From contig JALNZE010000008.1 of NCBI GenBank assembly GCA_023229465.1, positions 74,651 to 138,650 on the forward strand: a stretch of 64,000 bases of DNA. Direction: 5' to 3'. Both the position numbers and the translations under genes were made by a program. Below, piece after piece: positions 55,575 to 61,732 of this stretch (the stretch's first letter is position 1; every line of letters starts with the position of its first letter). Under the pieces are notes generated by a model. It did no database searches and had not been told where the DNA came from. It saw nothing but the letters and a program-made list of their open reading frames with translations. The DNA comes from Chitinophagaceae bacterium (GTDB lineage Bacteria; Bacteroidota; Bacteroidia; Chitinophagales; Chitinophagaceae).

Positions 55575-55636
55575 AAAACCGTGATCTCTGTTTACTTTTT
55601 TGTCTTGATACAAAAAAGTAACAAAAAAAATCAAGG
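55575..55636. repeat. Dispersed repeat R5 copy 1 with hairpin
   Basis: About 62 bases from aaaaaccgtgatctctgttt to aaaaatcaagg are identical to 56739-56800. The unit contains a perfect 10-base inverted repeat, acttttttgt and acaaaaaagt, with a 6-base loop. It resembles a common Bacteroidota intergenic repeat that is often mistaken for coding sequence. Confidence 0.85.
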
Positions 55637-55847
55637 CTGCTTCTCACGACTCATGTTTCACGATAACCCCTGCCATGATAATCAGCCTGCCAGCTATTTT
55701 ATCAAACATCAGTACCTGTGGACGGGCCTCTATTTGTTCGGTGCCGGGCGAATGCCACGGCAGACAAAATGATGCGCAGCACATTTTGGCAGATCAAATA
55801 GCAGCCCGGGAACAGGTACGGGGCCCAGCGGCCGGGAGCGAAAAGGG

Positions 55848-55896
55848 GTCTCGTATTATAGAGGTTTACCTAAAATAAATCTCTATAATACGAGAC
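55848..55896. repeat. Perfect 16-base inverted repeat
   Basis: The arms gtctcgtattatagag (55848-55863) and ctctataatacgagac (55881-55896) are exact complements around a 17-base loop. The right arm runs directly into R2 copy 4. No T-run follows on either strand. It is about 70 bases past the stop of the HEPN gene on the minus strand. Confidence 0.9.
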
Positions 55897-55935
55897 ACAG
55901 ATAGCTTCGTATCCTCGCAAGGACGGACCCCTGCG
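55896..55935. repeat. Palindromic repeat R2, half copy
   Basis: Only the left end, cacagatagcttcgtatcct, and the start of one internal unit (cgcaaggacgg) are present, then similarity fades. No matching right end is found nearby. Confidence 0.8.
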
Positions 55936-55961
55936 GATCTTTCTTTCCTGAATTTTACTTG

Positions 55962-56360
55962 TCAGGGAAGATCAATATTTATTTTTTTTAATACCAATAC
56001 CTTTACTGATAAGGCAATTTGGTAATAATCTTTTGCCTCGGATAATTCGGGAGCAATATGATCATGAGGATATCTCGCTCTAACAGCATAGACATTCATA
56101 TTCTTCATATCCAGGTCTTTGAAATCATCATCAAATTCCGCGCATTCGTTTGCGAGATAATCCAGGTTGTGTGTGTATTCAAACTCGTGATTATAATAAA
56201 TCAGGAATGTCTTTAAATATTTCTCAATAGATTGCTGGCAGTGAAAACAAGCGATATCAAGAATAACAGGGCTTGCTTCTATAAGGATTTCAGCCGCGAT
56301 CAAATCATGTGATGCTTTTTGCAACCATTGCTCCAAAATATCCTTTTCCTCCTTTGTCAT
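55962..56360 (-). CDS. HEPN-domain protein (toxin of HEPN-MNT pair)
   Basis: The 132-residue helical protein has KASHDLIAAEILIE, ACFHCQQSIEKYLKTFL and the RARYPH segment near residue 95, a valid Rx4H catalytic motif. It overlaps the MNT gene upstream by ATGA. In characterised HEPN-MNT systems the HEPN protein is an RNase toxin that is inactivated by AMPylation from MNT. The order here (MNT first, HEPN second) and the intact motif suggest a working module. Confidence 0.83.
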   Translation of the reverse strand: MTKEEKDILEQWLQKASHDLIAAEILIEASPVILDIACFHCQQSIEKYLKTFLIYYNHEFEYTHNLDYLANECAEFDDDFKDLDMKNMNVYAVRARYPHDHIAPELSEAKDYYQIALSVKVLVLKKINIDLP

Positions 56361-56674
56361 AGTTCAACTGCATCCTTTAATGCATAATAAATAATATGAC
56401 CTTTGGAATTCTTTCTCAGATTAATTTCTTCATTGCTTTGAAGGATCACGTCAAACGGGGCGCGAAGCAAATTTACAAGCGTTTTGCTTATTTTACTTTC
56501 CCAGTTTATCTTTTCTCCCGGGGCAAATGCTTGTTGTGTAATAACCAATACATCATAATCACTGTACTTAGTATCATTTCCCCTTGCCCGGGAACCAAAA
56601 AGCAGTACTTGCGCACCCGGGAGAAAGGTATGCACAATAGATTTGATGGTATGAAGTGTTTCCTGGCGATTCAT
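56357..56674 (-). CDS. MNT-type nucleotidyltransferase (antitoxin of HEPN-MNT pair)
   Basis: The 105-residue protein has VLLFGSRARGNDTKYSDYDV near residues 24-43, the GSRARG-x6-DYD nucleotidyltransferase signature, and a helical tail. It is coupled by ATGA to the HEPN gene. It probably AMPylates and neutralises the HEPN toxin. Alternative roles in substrate nucleotidylation cannot be excluded. Confidence 0.83.
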   Translation of the reverse strand: MNRQETLHTIKSIVHTFLPGAQVLLFGSRARGNDTKYSDYDVLVITQQAFAPGEKINWESKISKTLVNLLRAPFDVILQSNEEINLRKNSKGHIIYYALKDAVEL

Positions 56675-56738
56675 GGTTTAAAGATAGCTAAAAATGATCT
56701 TCCTTCTCCGGAGCCTCTGTTTTTCGAACGTCGTTTAT

Positions 56739-56800
56739 AAAACCGTGATCTCTGTTTACTTTTTTGTCTTGATACAAAAAAGTAACAAAAAAAATCAAGG
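56739..56800. repeat. Dispersed repeat R5 copy 2 with hairpin
   Basis: Identical over about 61 bases to 55575-55636, with the same acttttttgt / acaaaaaagt hairpin, lying upstream of the MNT start on the minus strand. Confidence 0.85.
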
Positions 56801-56903
56801 AAAACACGAACGCTCCGCGCGTTTTTCCGTGCCGGCGCGCCTTGCTTTGTGTCTTTAGTTCAAGTCGATTAACATTTTATTCAAATTCCTCTGAAATTCG
56901 TGG

Positions 56904-56960
56904 CACAGATTGCTTCGTATCCTCGCAAGGACGGCCCTGGCGGGGCCTTTGCAAGGGCTC
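56904..56960. repeat. Palindromic repeat R2 copy 3, truncated
   Basis: The left end cacagattgcttcgtatcct and one internal unit (56930-56955) are present. The unit is preceded by cctctgaaattcgtgg, which also precedes copy 2. The right half is missing: similarity stops near 56960, where the YoeB-like toxin remnant begins. Confidence 0.85.
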
Positions 56961-56963
56961 ACT

Positions 56964-57035
56964 ATCGCCGGATCTATAATGGGCCAGTAATTCTTTTTGA
57001 GCCGATTTTTCAACTATTACAGCAAACTTTCCCAT
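56964..57035 (-). pseudogene. Truncated YoeB/Txe-like toxin remnant
   Basis: Starting at ATG 57035, overlapping the end of the DUF2683-like gene, the minus strand encodes MGKFAVIVEKSAQKELLAHY then RSGD. This closely resembles the first 24 residues of YoeB/Txe-family mRNA-interferase toxins (pattern MGKY-x5-K-x-A-x-K-x-L-x2-HYKSGNK). After this it enters repeat R2 copy 3 and continues as repeat translation, so the catalytic C-terminal residues are missing. The toxin is therefore dead while its presumed antitoxin gene is intact. Confidence 0.75.
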
Positions 57036-57220
57036 ACATTCCTGGGGTCTTTAATCGCGATAAAATCACCTTGCCTGATTTTCTTCTCTCTTTTATTTAT
57101 TTCGGCTACAAAATTGGGGTCATAAGGGTACTTTTCGAAATTGATATTCCAGGATTTAACCAGCGCCTTCAAAGCGGTTAGCTGCTCTTTATTTTCAGGA
57201 TGAATAACTAATGTTTCCAT
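57017..57220 (-). CDS. DUF2683-like antitoxin
   Basis: I start at ATG 57220 (METLVIHPENKEQLTALKAL, 67 residues), because family members begin METL-x-HP. Eight further upstream codons are likely non-coding. The sequence continues PYDPNFVAEINKREKKIRQG and ends DPRNVWESLL, matching small DUF2683 proteins usually found immediately before YoeB/RelE toxins. The toxin frame overlaps its 3' end here but is truncated, leaving an orphan antitoxin. Confidence 0.78.
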   Translation of the reverse strand: METLVIHPENKEQLTALKALVKSWNINFEKYPYDPNFVAEINKREKKIRQGDFIAIKDPRNVWESLL

Positions 57221-57301
57221 ATTCAAATTTACAATTTTTATCACTACTAATAGAAAAATCCCCTCTCACGACTGACGTCTCACGATCTCCACTCCTAACC
57301 C

Positions 57302-57892
57302 CTAACTATCAATAAGGCTTATCATCACCCCCAAATCCTGCAGGTGCTCTTCGTTGAATTCGGTAGGCGTAAAGAGGCCCACACGTATTTTTTTGCCGAT
57401 AAGGGGTTCTACTTTTTCTATTAGTTGATAGAGGTAGGGTTTGTCTATATCGCCAACGATAACGAGGTCTACGAAAGTAGAGTTTTTGCCTTTGGCGAGG
57501 TCGCCGGTAAGGTACACTTTATCGAGGTGGCCCAGTTTTTGGATGATCTGTTCTACTATCTGGTCGAGGCCCACATACTGGAGGATGATGCGCCTTAACT
57601 GGTTGTATAGCGGGTGTTGGGTATTGACCGCGTATTGTTTTAGTTTGGTATTGGCGCCATCATCCTGCAGTTCTATCAGGTGCATGTCGGATAGCTTGTT
57701 CAGCTCCAGGCGAACCGTATTGCTGCTAACCCCAAGGTCGCGCTCAAGGCCGCGCAGGTACACTTTGCTGGCAGGGTTGAGTAATAGCTTGGTCAGTAAC
57801 CTGACACGTATTTTACCGGAAAAGAGTTTGTCTAATACCAAGGATTCGGCTTGAAAGAGAAGGTTTAAAACGGCTTCGCCACCCTGGCTCAC
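57302..57892 (-). CDS. Winged-helix protein with degenerate nucleotidyltransferase domain
   Basis: The 196-residue protein has an ArsR-like winged helix at about 25-95 (LRGLERDLGVSSNTVRLELN as recognition region). A C-terminal domain from about 110 follows the nucleotidyltransferase fold order. Its active-site loop reads YLTGDLAKGKNSTFVDLVIV, so the GS of true nucleotidyltransferases is GD and the DxD is VDLV. It is probably a regulator whose nucleotidyltransferase half senses rather than catalyses. The nearest downstream minus-strand gene is the orphan DUF2683. A shared leader motif and a -7-like box lie upstream. Confidence 0.72.
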   Translation of the reverse strand: MSQGGEAVLNLLFQAESLVLDKLFSGKIRVRLLTKLLLNPASKVYLRGLERDLGVSSNTVRLELNKLSDMHLIELQDDGANTKLKQYAVNTQHPLYNQLRRIILQYVGLDQIVEQIIQKLGHLDKVYLTGDLAKGKNSTFVDLVIVGDIDKPYLYQLIEKVEPLIGKKIRVGLFTPTEFNEEHLQDLGVMISLIDS

Positions 57893-57950
57893 ATGATTGA
57901 GCAGCAGAGTGATGTATTATTGAGTAGCTAAAGTAGTGAAAATCCTTAGT

Positions 57951-58001
57951 ATCTCCCCTTTATTTTAAGCAATAACCCATATTAAATTTATGTAACCTCT
58001 C
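57951..58001 (-). promoter_or_regulatory. Upstream motif shared with 1613-1660
   Basis: On the minus strand it starts GAGAGGTTACA and ends AATAAAGGGGAGAT, as does the leader of the membrane transferase gene at the left end. The middle part differs in sequence and by three bases in length. It lies about 60 bases before the winged-helix gene. Confidence 0.3.
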
Positions 58002-58123
58002 ACTGCCATTTGGCCCGGATATGGATAATAGTGTAATGATAGCAAAAATATAGCTATCCATCACGTTTTCAGCAGGATACAACAGGCTCAAGGGGGGTAA
58101 ACCTGTACCGTTTTACCGGTGGG

Positions 58124-58131
58124 CAAATATA
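58124..58131 (-). promoter_or_regulatory. Candidate -7 box upstream of winged-helix gene
   Basis: The minus strand reads TATATTTG, a full TAnnTTTG match, about 230 bases before the start at 57892. The -33 TTTG partner is not visible, so support is limited; a leader of this length would include the shared motif. Confidence 0.3.
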
Positions 58132-58180
58132 GGGGGAGGGATGGGATTAAAAAAATGTTTTGGAAATGTATTTGAATATG

Positions 58181-58297
58181 TACACTGTTGCTTTGCAATG
58201 CGATGCGATATTTTTGCGGGCCTTGCAACGCAAGAACCCGCTACCGTTGCATTGCAAAGCAATGCGACGTCATTGCGAGGAAACGAAGCAATCTGTG
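58181..58297. repeat. Palindromic repeat R2 copy 5a
   Basis: Contains ctaccgttgcattgcaaagc and the right-end sequence gcgaggaaacgaagcaatct. With 58364-58393 it forms a long-range inverted repeat of about 30 bases with one mismatch, spaced by 66 bases. Confidence 0.85.
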
Positions 58298-58363
58298 GAC
58301 GGTGTTATCAGCGGGATTGAATAGTGGAGGAGGTTTACAAACACATACACCCAACTATGCGAA

Positions 58364-58442
58364 ACACAGTTTGCTTCGTTTCCTCGCAATGACGCGTCGC
58401 GTCGCTTTGCTCGCAATGACGGTGCTTCGCCCCGCCAGGGGG
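58364..58442. repeat. Palindromic repeat R2 copy 5b
   Basis: Begins cacagtttgcttcgtttcct and carries two further cgcaatgacg units, ending cttcgccccgccaggggg right at the fcl stop codon. The 58 bases from 58337 to 58394 recur at 61211-61268 with one mismatch, so this copy and the last copy share a flank as well. Confidence 0.85.
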
Positions 58443-59372
58443 TTACCAAACCCTATCCTTCACCTCCTCATACACCCTCCTGATCCCTTCCTCCAACCCA
58501 ATAGAGGCTTTCCAGCCTAAAGAATGAAGTTTGGTTACATCCAGTAGTTTCCTGGGTGTGCCATCGGGTTTGGATGTATCAAGTGTGATGGTTCCGGTGT
58601 AGCCGGTTATTTTTTGGATGAGTTGGGCCAGTTCAAGAATGGTACTATCTTCTCCTATGCCTACATTCACCAGTCCTTTTTCGTTATACTGATTCATCAG
58701 AAAATAACAGGCATCGGCCAGGTCATCCACATGCAAAAATTCGCGCCTGGGTGAGCCCGTGCCCCAGATGATTACTTCGGGTGCATTTTTTCTTTTGGCA
58801 GTAATAAATTTGCGAATTAATGTTGGCAATACATGTGACTTTTCAAGATCATAATGATCATTCAGCCCGTAGAGATTGGTAGGCATAACTGAAATAAAAT
58901 TACATCCGTATTGATCACGGTATGCATCACATAGTTCAATACCAGCAATCTTCGCTATTGCATAGGGCTGGTTGGTATGTTCTAAGAATCCTGACAAAAT
59001 ATATTCCTCTTTCAAAGGTTGTTGCGCAAATTTTGGATAAATGCAGGAGGAACCCAGGAAAAGTAGTTTGGTTACATTATTAACATAAGAAGCATGGATA
59101 ATATTAGTTTCTATCATCAGATTATCATAAATGAAATTCGCACGATAAGTATTATTAGCCAGGATACCGCCTACTTTACCTGCTGCTAAAAACACGTATT
59201 CCGGTTTTTCTTTCGCGAAAAAATCATTTACCGCCTGCTGGTTGCGTAAATCTAATTCAGAAGAGCTTTTTTTGAGTATGTTTTTATACCCTTCTTTAAT
59301 AAGTCTCCTTTCAATAGAACTTCCAACCATTCCCTTATGACCAGCAATATAAATTTTCGAGTTTTTGTTCAT
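58443..59372 (-). CDS. fcl: GDP-L-fucose synthase
   Basis: I start at ATG 59372 (MNKNSKIYIAGHKGMVGSS, 309 residues). The frame extends further upstream, but those codons are partly in the palindromic repeat R4 and add a non-family N terminus. Motifs are AGHKGMVGSSIERRL, LFLGSSCIYPKFAQQPL and the YAIAK active site, all diagnostic. It epimerises and reduces GDP-4-keto-6-deoxymannose to GDP-L-fucose. It would form an operon with gmd, but a 642-base repeat/nuclease element separates the two. R2 sequence directly follows its stop codon. Confidence 0.93.
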   Translation of the reverse strand: MNKNSKIYIAGHKGMVGSSIERRLIKEGYKNILKKSSSELDLRNQQAVNDFFAKEKPEYVFLAAGKVGGILANNTYRANFIYDNLMIETNIIHASYVNNVTKLLFLGSSCIYPKFAQQPLKEEYILSGFLEHTNQPYAIAKIAGIELCDAYRDQYGCNFISVMPTNLYGLNDHYDLEKSHVLPTLIRKFITAKRKNAPEVIIWGTGSPRREFLHVDDLADACYFLMNQYNEKGLVNVGIGEDSTILELAQLIQKITGYTGTITLDTSKPDGTPRKLLDVTKLHSLGWKASIGLEEGIRRVYEEVKDRVW

Positions 59373-59390
59373 ATTATCATTTATTAAAAC

Positions 59391-59522
59391 CGTCATCTCG
59401 AACATCGCGCAGCGAGTGAGAGACCTCATGAAGTGCAAACAAATGACCCTTTAAAAGCTTTCTAACAACTCATGCTAATCGTCGGCAGCTTTCTCACTCG
59501 CTGTGCGATGTTCGAGATGACG
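59391..59522. repeat. Palindromic repeat R4-A
   Basis: The 132-base unit has terminal inverted repeats of 31 bases with one mismatch: it begins cgtcatctcgaacatcgcgc and ends in the complement, cgatgttcgagatgacg. It differs from R4-B at three positions only. The interior includes acctcatgaagtgcaaacaa and ctttaaaagctttctaac. Confidence 0.92.
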
Positions 59523-59591
59523 GTATACTACAAATTACAAGTATTTATACCTAACCAAAAAAACATTCAAACATCTACCTTTCAAAAAAAA

Positions 59592-59975
59592 ATGCAAAAC
59601 GGCGGCTTCATCTATATTATCACCAACAAAAACAAAACAACCATTTATATTGGTGTTACCTCTAATTTGATAAACCGTTTAGAACAACACAAAACCAAAT
59701 ATTATTCCGACAGCTTCAGTGCTAAATACAATCTAACGCAACTAATCTACTACGAAAAGTTCAATTCCATAACCGATGCCATCATCCGCGAAAAAGAGAT
59801 CAAGCACTGGAGTCGAAAAAAGAAAGAGCTGCTCATAGCCACCACCAACCCGAACTGGTTAGACCTCTATGAAACAGAAGTTAAAAATTGGCTATACCCC
59901 CGTCATCCCGAACATCACGCAGCGAGTGAGAGACCTCATGAAGTGCAAACAAATGACCCTTTAAAAGCTTTCTAA
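59592..59975 (+). CDS. GIY-YIG nuclease family protein
   Basis: I start at ATG 59592 (MQNGGFIYIITNKNKTTIYI, 127 residues). The longer frame from 59472 begins in R4-A and is not family-like. Motifs are FIYII (GIY position), IYIGVT (YIG), the arginine in NRLEQHK, the catalytic glutamate in IIREKEIKHW and a final TNPNWLDL. It is thus a complete single-domain DNA nuclease of the small UvrC-like/COG2827 type. The last codons (from about YPRHPE) and the stop lie inside R4-B, so the C terminus is encoded by the repeat. Its role may be in moving or homing of the repeats; this is inference. Confidence 0.85.
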   Translation: MQNGGFIYIITNKNKTTIYIGVTSNLINRLEQHKTKYYSDSFSAKYNLTQLIYYEKFNSITDAIIREKEIKHWSRKKKELLIATTNPNWLDLYETEVKNWLYPRHPEHHAASERPHEVQTNDPLKAF

Positions 59976-60032
59976 CAACTCATGCTAATCGTCGGCAGCT
60001 TTCTCACTCGCTGTGCGATGTTCGAAATGACG
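59901..60032. repeat. Palindromic repeat R4-B
   Basis: Second 132-base copy, beginning cgtcatcccgaacatcacgc and ending cgatgttcgaaatgacg, 5 bases from the gmd stop codon. The orientation is the same as R4-A. It supplies the GIY-YIG stop codon. Confidence 0.92.
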
Positions 60033-60037
60033 CCCCC

Positions 60038-61147
60038 TTATTCAAACTCATTCTTCACCTCAAACCCATTGCTCTTTAAAAACTGCTCTTTCTCAAAAAT
60101 ATGTAAGTCGCTGGTTACCATTTCGGTTACCATTTCCGCGAGGGTGTACCTGGGTGTCCAGCCTAATTTTTGTTTGGCTTTGGTGGCATCGCCAATTAGT
60201 AGATCCACCTCGGTGGGGCGGTAGTAGCGGGGGTCTACTTTAACCACTACCTGGCCAATGGGTAATGGGTATTTGCCATTACAGGAAACTACGGTAGCAA
60301 TTTCATTTTCATCTATTCCCTCAAAAGCAAGCTCCACGCCTATTTCCGCGAAAGCCATCCGTACAAAATCCCTGATCTGCGTGGTGATACCGGTAGCGAG
60401 TACAAAATCTTCGGGGGTATCGTGCTGTAATATGCGCCACATACCTTCTACATAATCTTTGGCATGGCCCCAGTCGCGCCGGGCATCGAGGTTACCGAGG
60501 TAAACACAATCCTGCAAACCGAGGGCAATCTTAGCTACGGCACGGGTAATTTTACGGGTAACAAAAGTTTCACCGCGCAATGGCGATTCGTGGTTGAAGA
60601 GGATACCATTGCAGGCAAACATACCATAGGCTTCGCGATAGTTTACCGTAATCCAGTAAGCATACATTTTAGCTACGGCATAAGGAGATCGTGGATAGAA
60701 AGGCGTTGTTTCGCTTTGTGGTACGGCCTGTACCAATCCATATAGTTCTGAGGTAGATGCCTGGTACACTTTGGTTTTTTTAATCAACCCCAGTAATCTT
60801 ACCGCTTCCAGTATTCTTAACATACCAATTCCGTCTGCATTGGCTGTGTATTCCGGTGTTTCAAAACTCACGTGTACATGGCTCATGGCGGCCAGGTTAT
60901 AGATTTCATCGGGTTGTACTTCCTGTATAATACGGATCAGGTTAGTAGAATCGGTCAGATCGCCATAATGTAAAATCAGGTGGCGGTGCGGGATATGGGG
61001 ATCTTCATAAAACTGGTCTATCCTGCCTGTATTGAACAAAGAACTTCTTCTTTTAATACCATGTACTTCGTAGCCTTTCTTCAACAATAATTCCGCCAGG
61101 TAAGCCCCATCCTGCCCGGTTATGCCTGTAACGATCGCTTTTTTCAT
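60038..61147 (-). CDS. gmd: GDP-mannose 4,6-dehydratase
   Basis: The 369-residue extended SDR has VTGITGQDGAYLAELLLKKG at the N terminus, NLAAMSHVHVSFETP, STSELYG, the YPRSPYAVAK active site and the family-specific KIALGLQDCVYLGNLDARRD. The length is canonical. It converts GDP-mannose to GDP-4-keto-6-deoxymannose, used by Fcl. A TATTTTTG -7 box is 23 bases upstream. It is the more typical of the two Gmd-type proteins here and is much richer in G+C than the one at 32419. Confidence 0.95.
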   Translation of the reverse strand: MKKAIVTGITGQDGAYLAELLLKKGYEVHGIKRRSSLFNTGRIDQFYEDPHIPHRHLILHYGDLTDSTNLIRIIQEVQPDEIYNLAAMSHVHVSFETPEYTANADGIGMLRILEAVRLLGLIKKTKVYQASTSELYGLVQAVPQSETTPFYPRSPYAVAKMYAYWITVNYREAYGMFACNGILFNHESPLRGETFVTRKITRAVAKIALGLQDCVYLGNLDARRDWGHAKDYVEGMWRILQHDTPEDFVLATGITTQIRDFVRMAFAEIGVELAFEGIDENEIATVVSCNGKYPLPIGQVVVKVDPRYYRPTEVDLLIGDATKAKQKLGWTPRYTLAEMVTEMVTSDLHIFEKEQFLKSNGFEVKNEFE

Positions 61148-61169
61148 TTACTTCATTTTATAAGAAGTG

Positions 61170-61177
61170 CAAAAATA
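61170..61177 (-). promoter_or_regulatory. Candidate -7 box of gmd
   Basis: The minus strand reads TATTTTTG, matching TAnnTTTG, 23 bases upstream of the gmd start. No TTTG -33 box is found at 19-21 bases, but the position suits a short leader. Confidence 0.38.
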
Positions 61178-61210
61178 AGTAATAAGTTGTAAGTAGCGTG
61201 GAAGAAGTCT

Positions 61211-61303
61211 ACAAACACATACACCCAACTATGCGAAACACAGTTTGCTTCGTATCCTCGCAATGACGTCGTTTTGCTTTGCAATGACGTCGCTTCGCAA
61301 TGA
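61211..61303. repeat. Palindromic repeat R2 copy 6 with shared flank
   Basis: The first 58 bases (acaaacacatacacccaact through cgcaatgacg) match 58337-58394 with one mismatch. They are followed by two more gcaatgacg units. This places related sequence upstream of gmd and directly downstream of fcl. Confidence 0.85.
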
Positions 61304-61339
61304 CGGACAAAAGCAGAAAAAATTCAGTAACTTCATCCT

Positions 61340-61732
61340 ATGACCATAGAAGAACATATCAACTGGTGGAAGGAAGATGCACTCCGGGCCTGGGAAACGG
61401 CTGTATTTAACAGGGAAGGCGGGCAATATGTATTTGCCTTATTCGCCTTTCATTTAACGATTGAGAAACTGTTGAAAGCCATCTGGATTAAGGACAATGC
61501 CCTCCAATATCCGCCCAGAATACATGATTTAACCATACTCTATAACCAGACGGACCTGGAGCTTCCCAATGGATGGTACGACTACCTGGGCGCCATCAAT
61601 GAATGGAATATTGAGGGTCGCTACCCGGATTATAAACTTAAGATTTATAAACGCGCCTCTAAAGAATACCTGGAGGAACATTCCCAAAAACTGGTTGCCT
61701 TAAAAAAGCTTCTATTAACAAATATTAACTGA
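61340..61732 (+). CDS. HEPN-domain protein, catalytic histidine not seen
   Basis: The 130-residue helical protein has WWKEDALRAWETAVFNREGG, ALFAFHLTIEKLLKAIWI and a NIEGRYPDYKLKIY end. The HEPN core is clear, but where toxins have Rx4-6H this one reads RYPDYK without a histidine, so RNase activity may be lost or differently organised. It is encoded before its MNT partner, with a one-base overlap (TGATG). The region shows higher G+C, like the dehydrogenase gene that follows. Confidence 0.78.
   Translation: MTIEEHINWWKEDALRAWETAVFNREGGQYVFALFAFHLTIEKLLKAIWIKDNALQYPPRIHDLTILYNQTDLELPNGWYDYLGAINEWNIEGRYPDYKLKIYKRASKEYLEEHSQKLVALKKLLLTNIN

Larger units (their letters stand above)
55433..55961. 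other. 529-base gap with repeats and a long inverted repeat
   Basis: It holds R5 copy 1 (55575-55636), a 'ctcacgactcatgtttcacg' short repeat (55643-55665, with a relative at 57253-57276), a more G+C-rich stretch at 55670-55847 with no recognised product, a perfect 16-base inverted repeat (55848-55896) and an R2 half-copy (55896-55935). Open frames here have no family similarity. Confidence 0.6.
56675..56963. other. Gap of about 290 bases filled by repeats
   Basis: R5 copy 2 lies at 56739-56800. Then comes a G+C-rich stretch (cgcgcgtttttccgtgccgg near 56817) without a recognised gene, and R2 copy 3 at 56904-56960, which ends in the truncated YoeB-like toxin. Confidence 0.55.
57893..58442. other. 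550-base gap: shared leader motif, -7-like box and R2 copies
   Basis: No gene is recognised. From left to right it holds the leader motif shared with 1613-1660 (57951-58001), a TATATTTG box on the minus strand at 58124-58131, R2-related sequence at 58181-58297, and a second R2 end at 58364-58442 that stops directly at the fcl stop codon (58443). Confidence 0.6.
59391..60032. mobile_element. Candidate composite element: GIY-YIG gene between two 132-base direct repeats
   Basis: Two near-identical 132-base palindromic repeats (R4-A 59391-59522, R4-B 59901-60032) in the same orientation frame 378 bases carrying a GIY-YIG nuclease gene on the plus strand. The unit fills the gmd-fcl junction almost exactly: 18 bases remain to the fcl start and 5 to the gmd stop, and its gene is antisense to both. 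This looks like insertion into a former gmd-fcl operon. Mobility is inferred; no clear target-site duplication was found. Confidence 0.6.

Noticed and set aside
55675..55878. 67-codon plus-strand frame in the G+C-rich gap
   Set aside because: No recognisable motif; its end is part of the perfect inverted repeat and the region is surrounded by intergenic repeats.
59381..60047. Near-identical ttattaaaac / ttattcaaac flanking the GIY-YIG element as a target-site duplication
   Set aside because: The two do not sit at equivalent distances from the repeat ends (0 and 5 bases), differ by one base and the right one includes the gmd stop codon; chance is likely.
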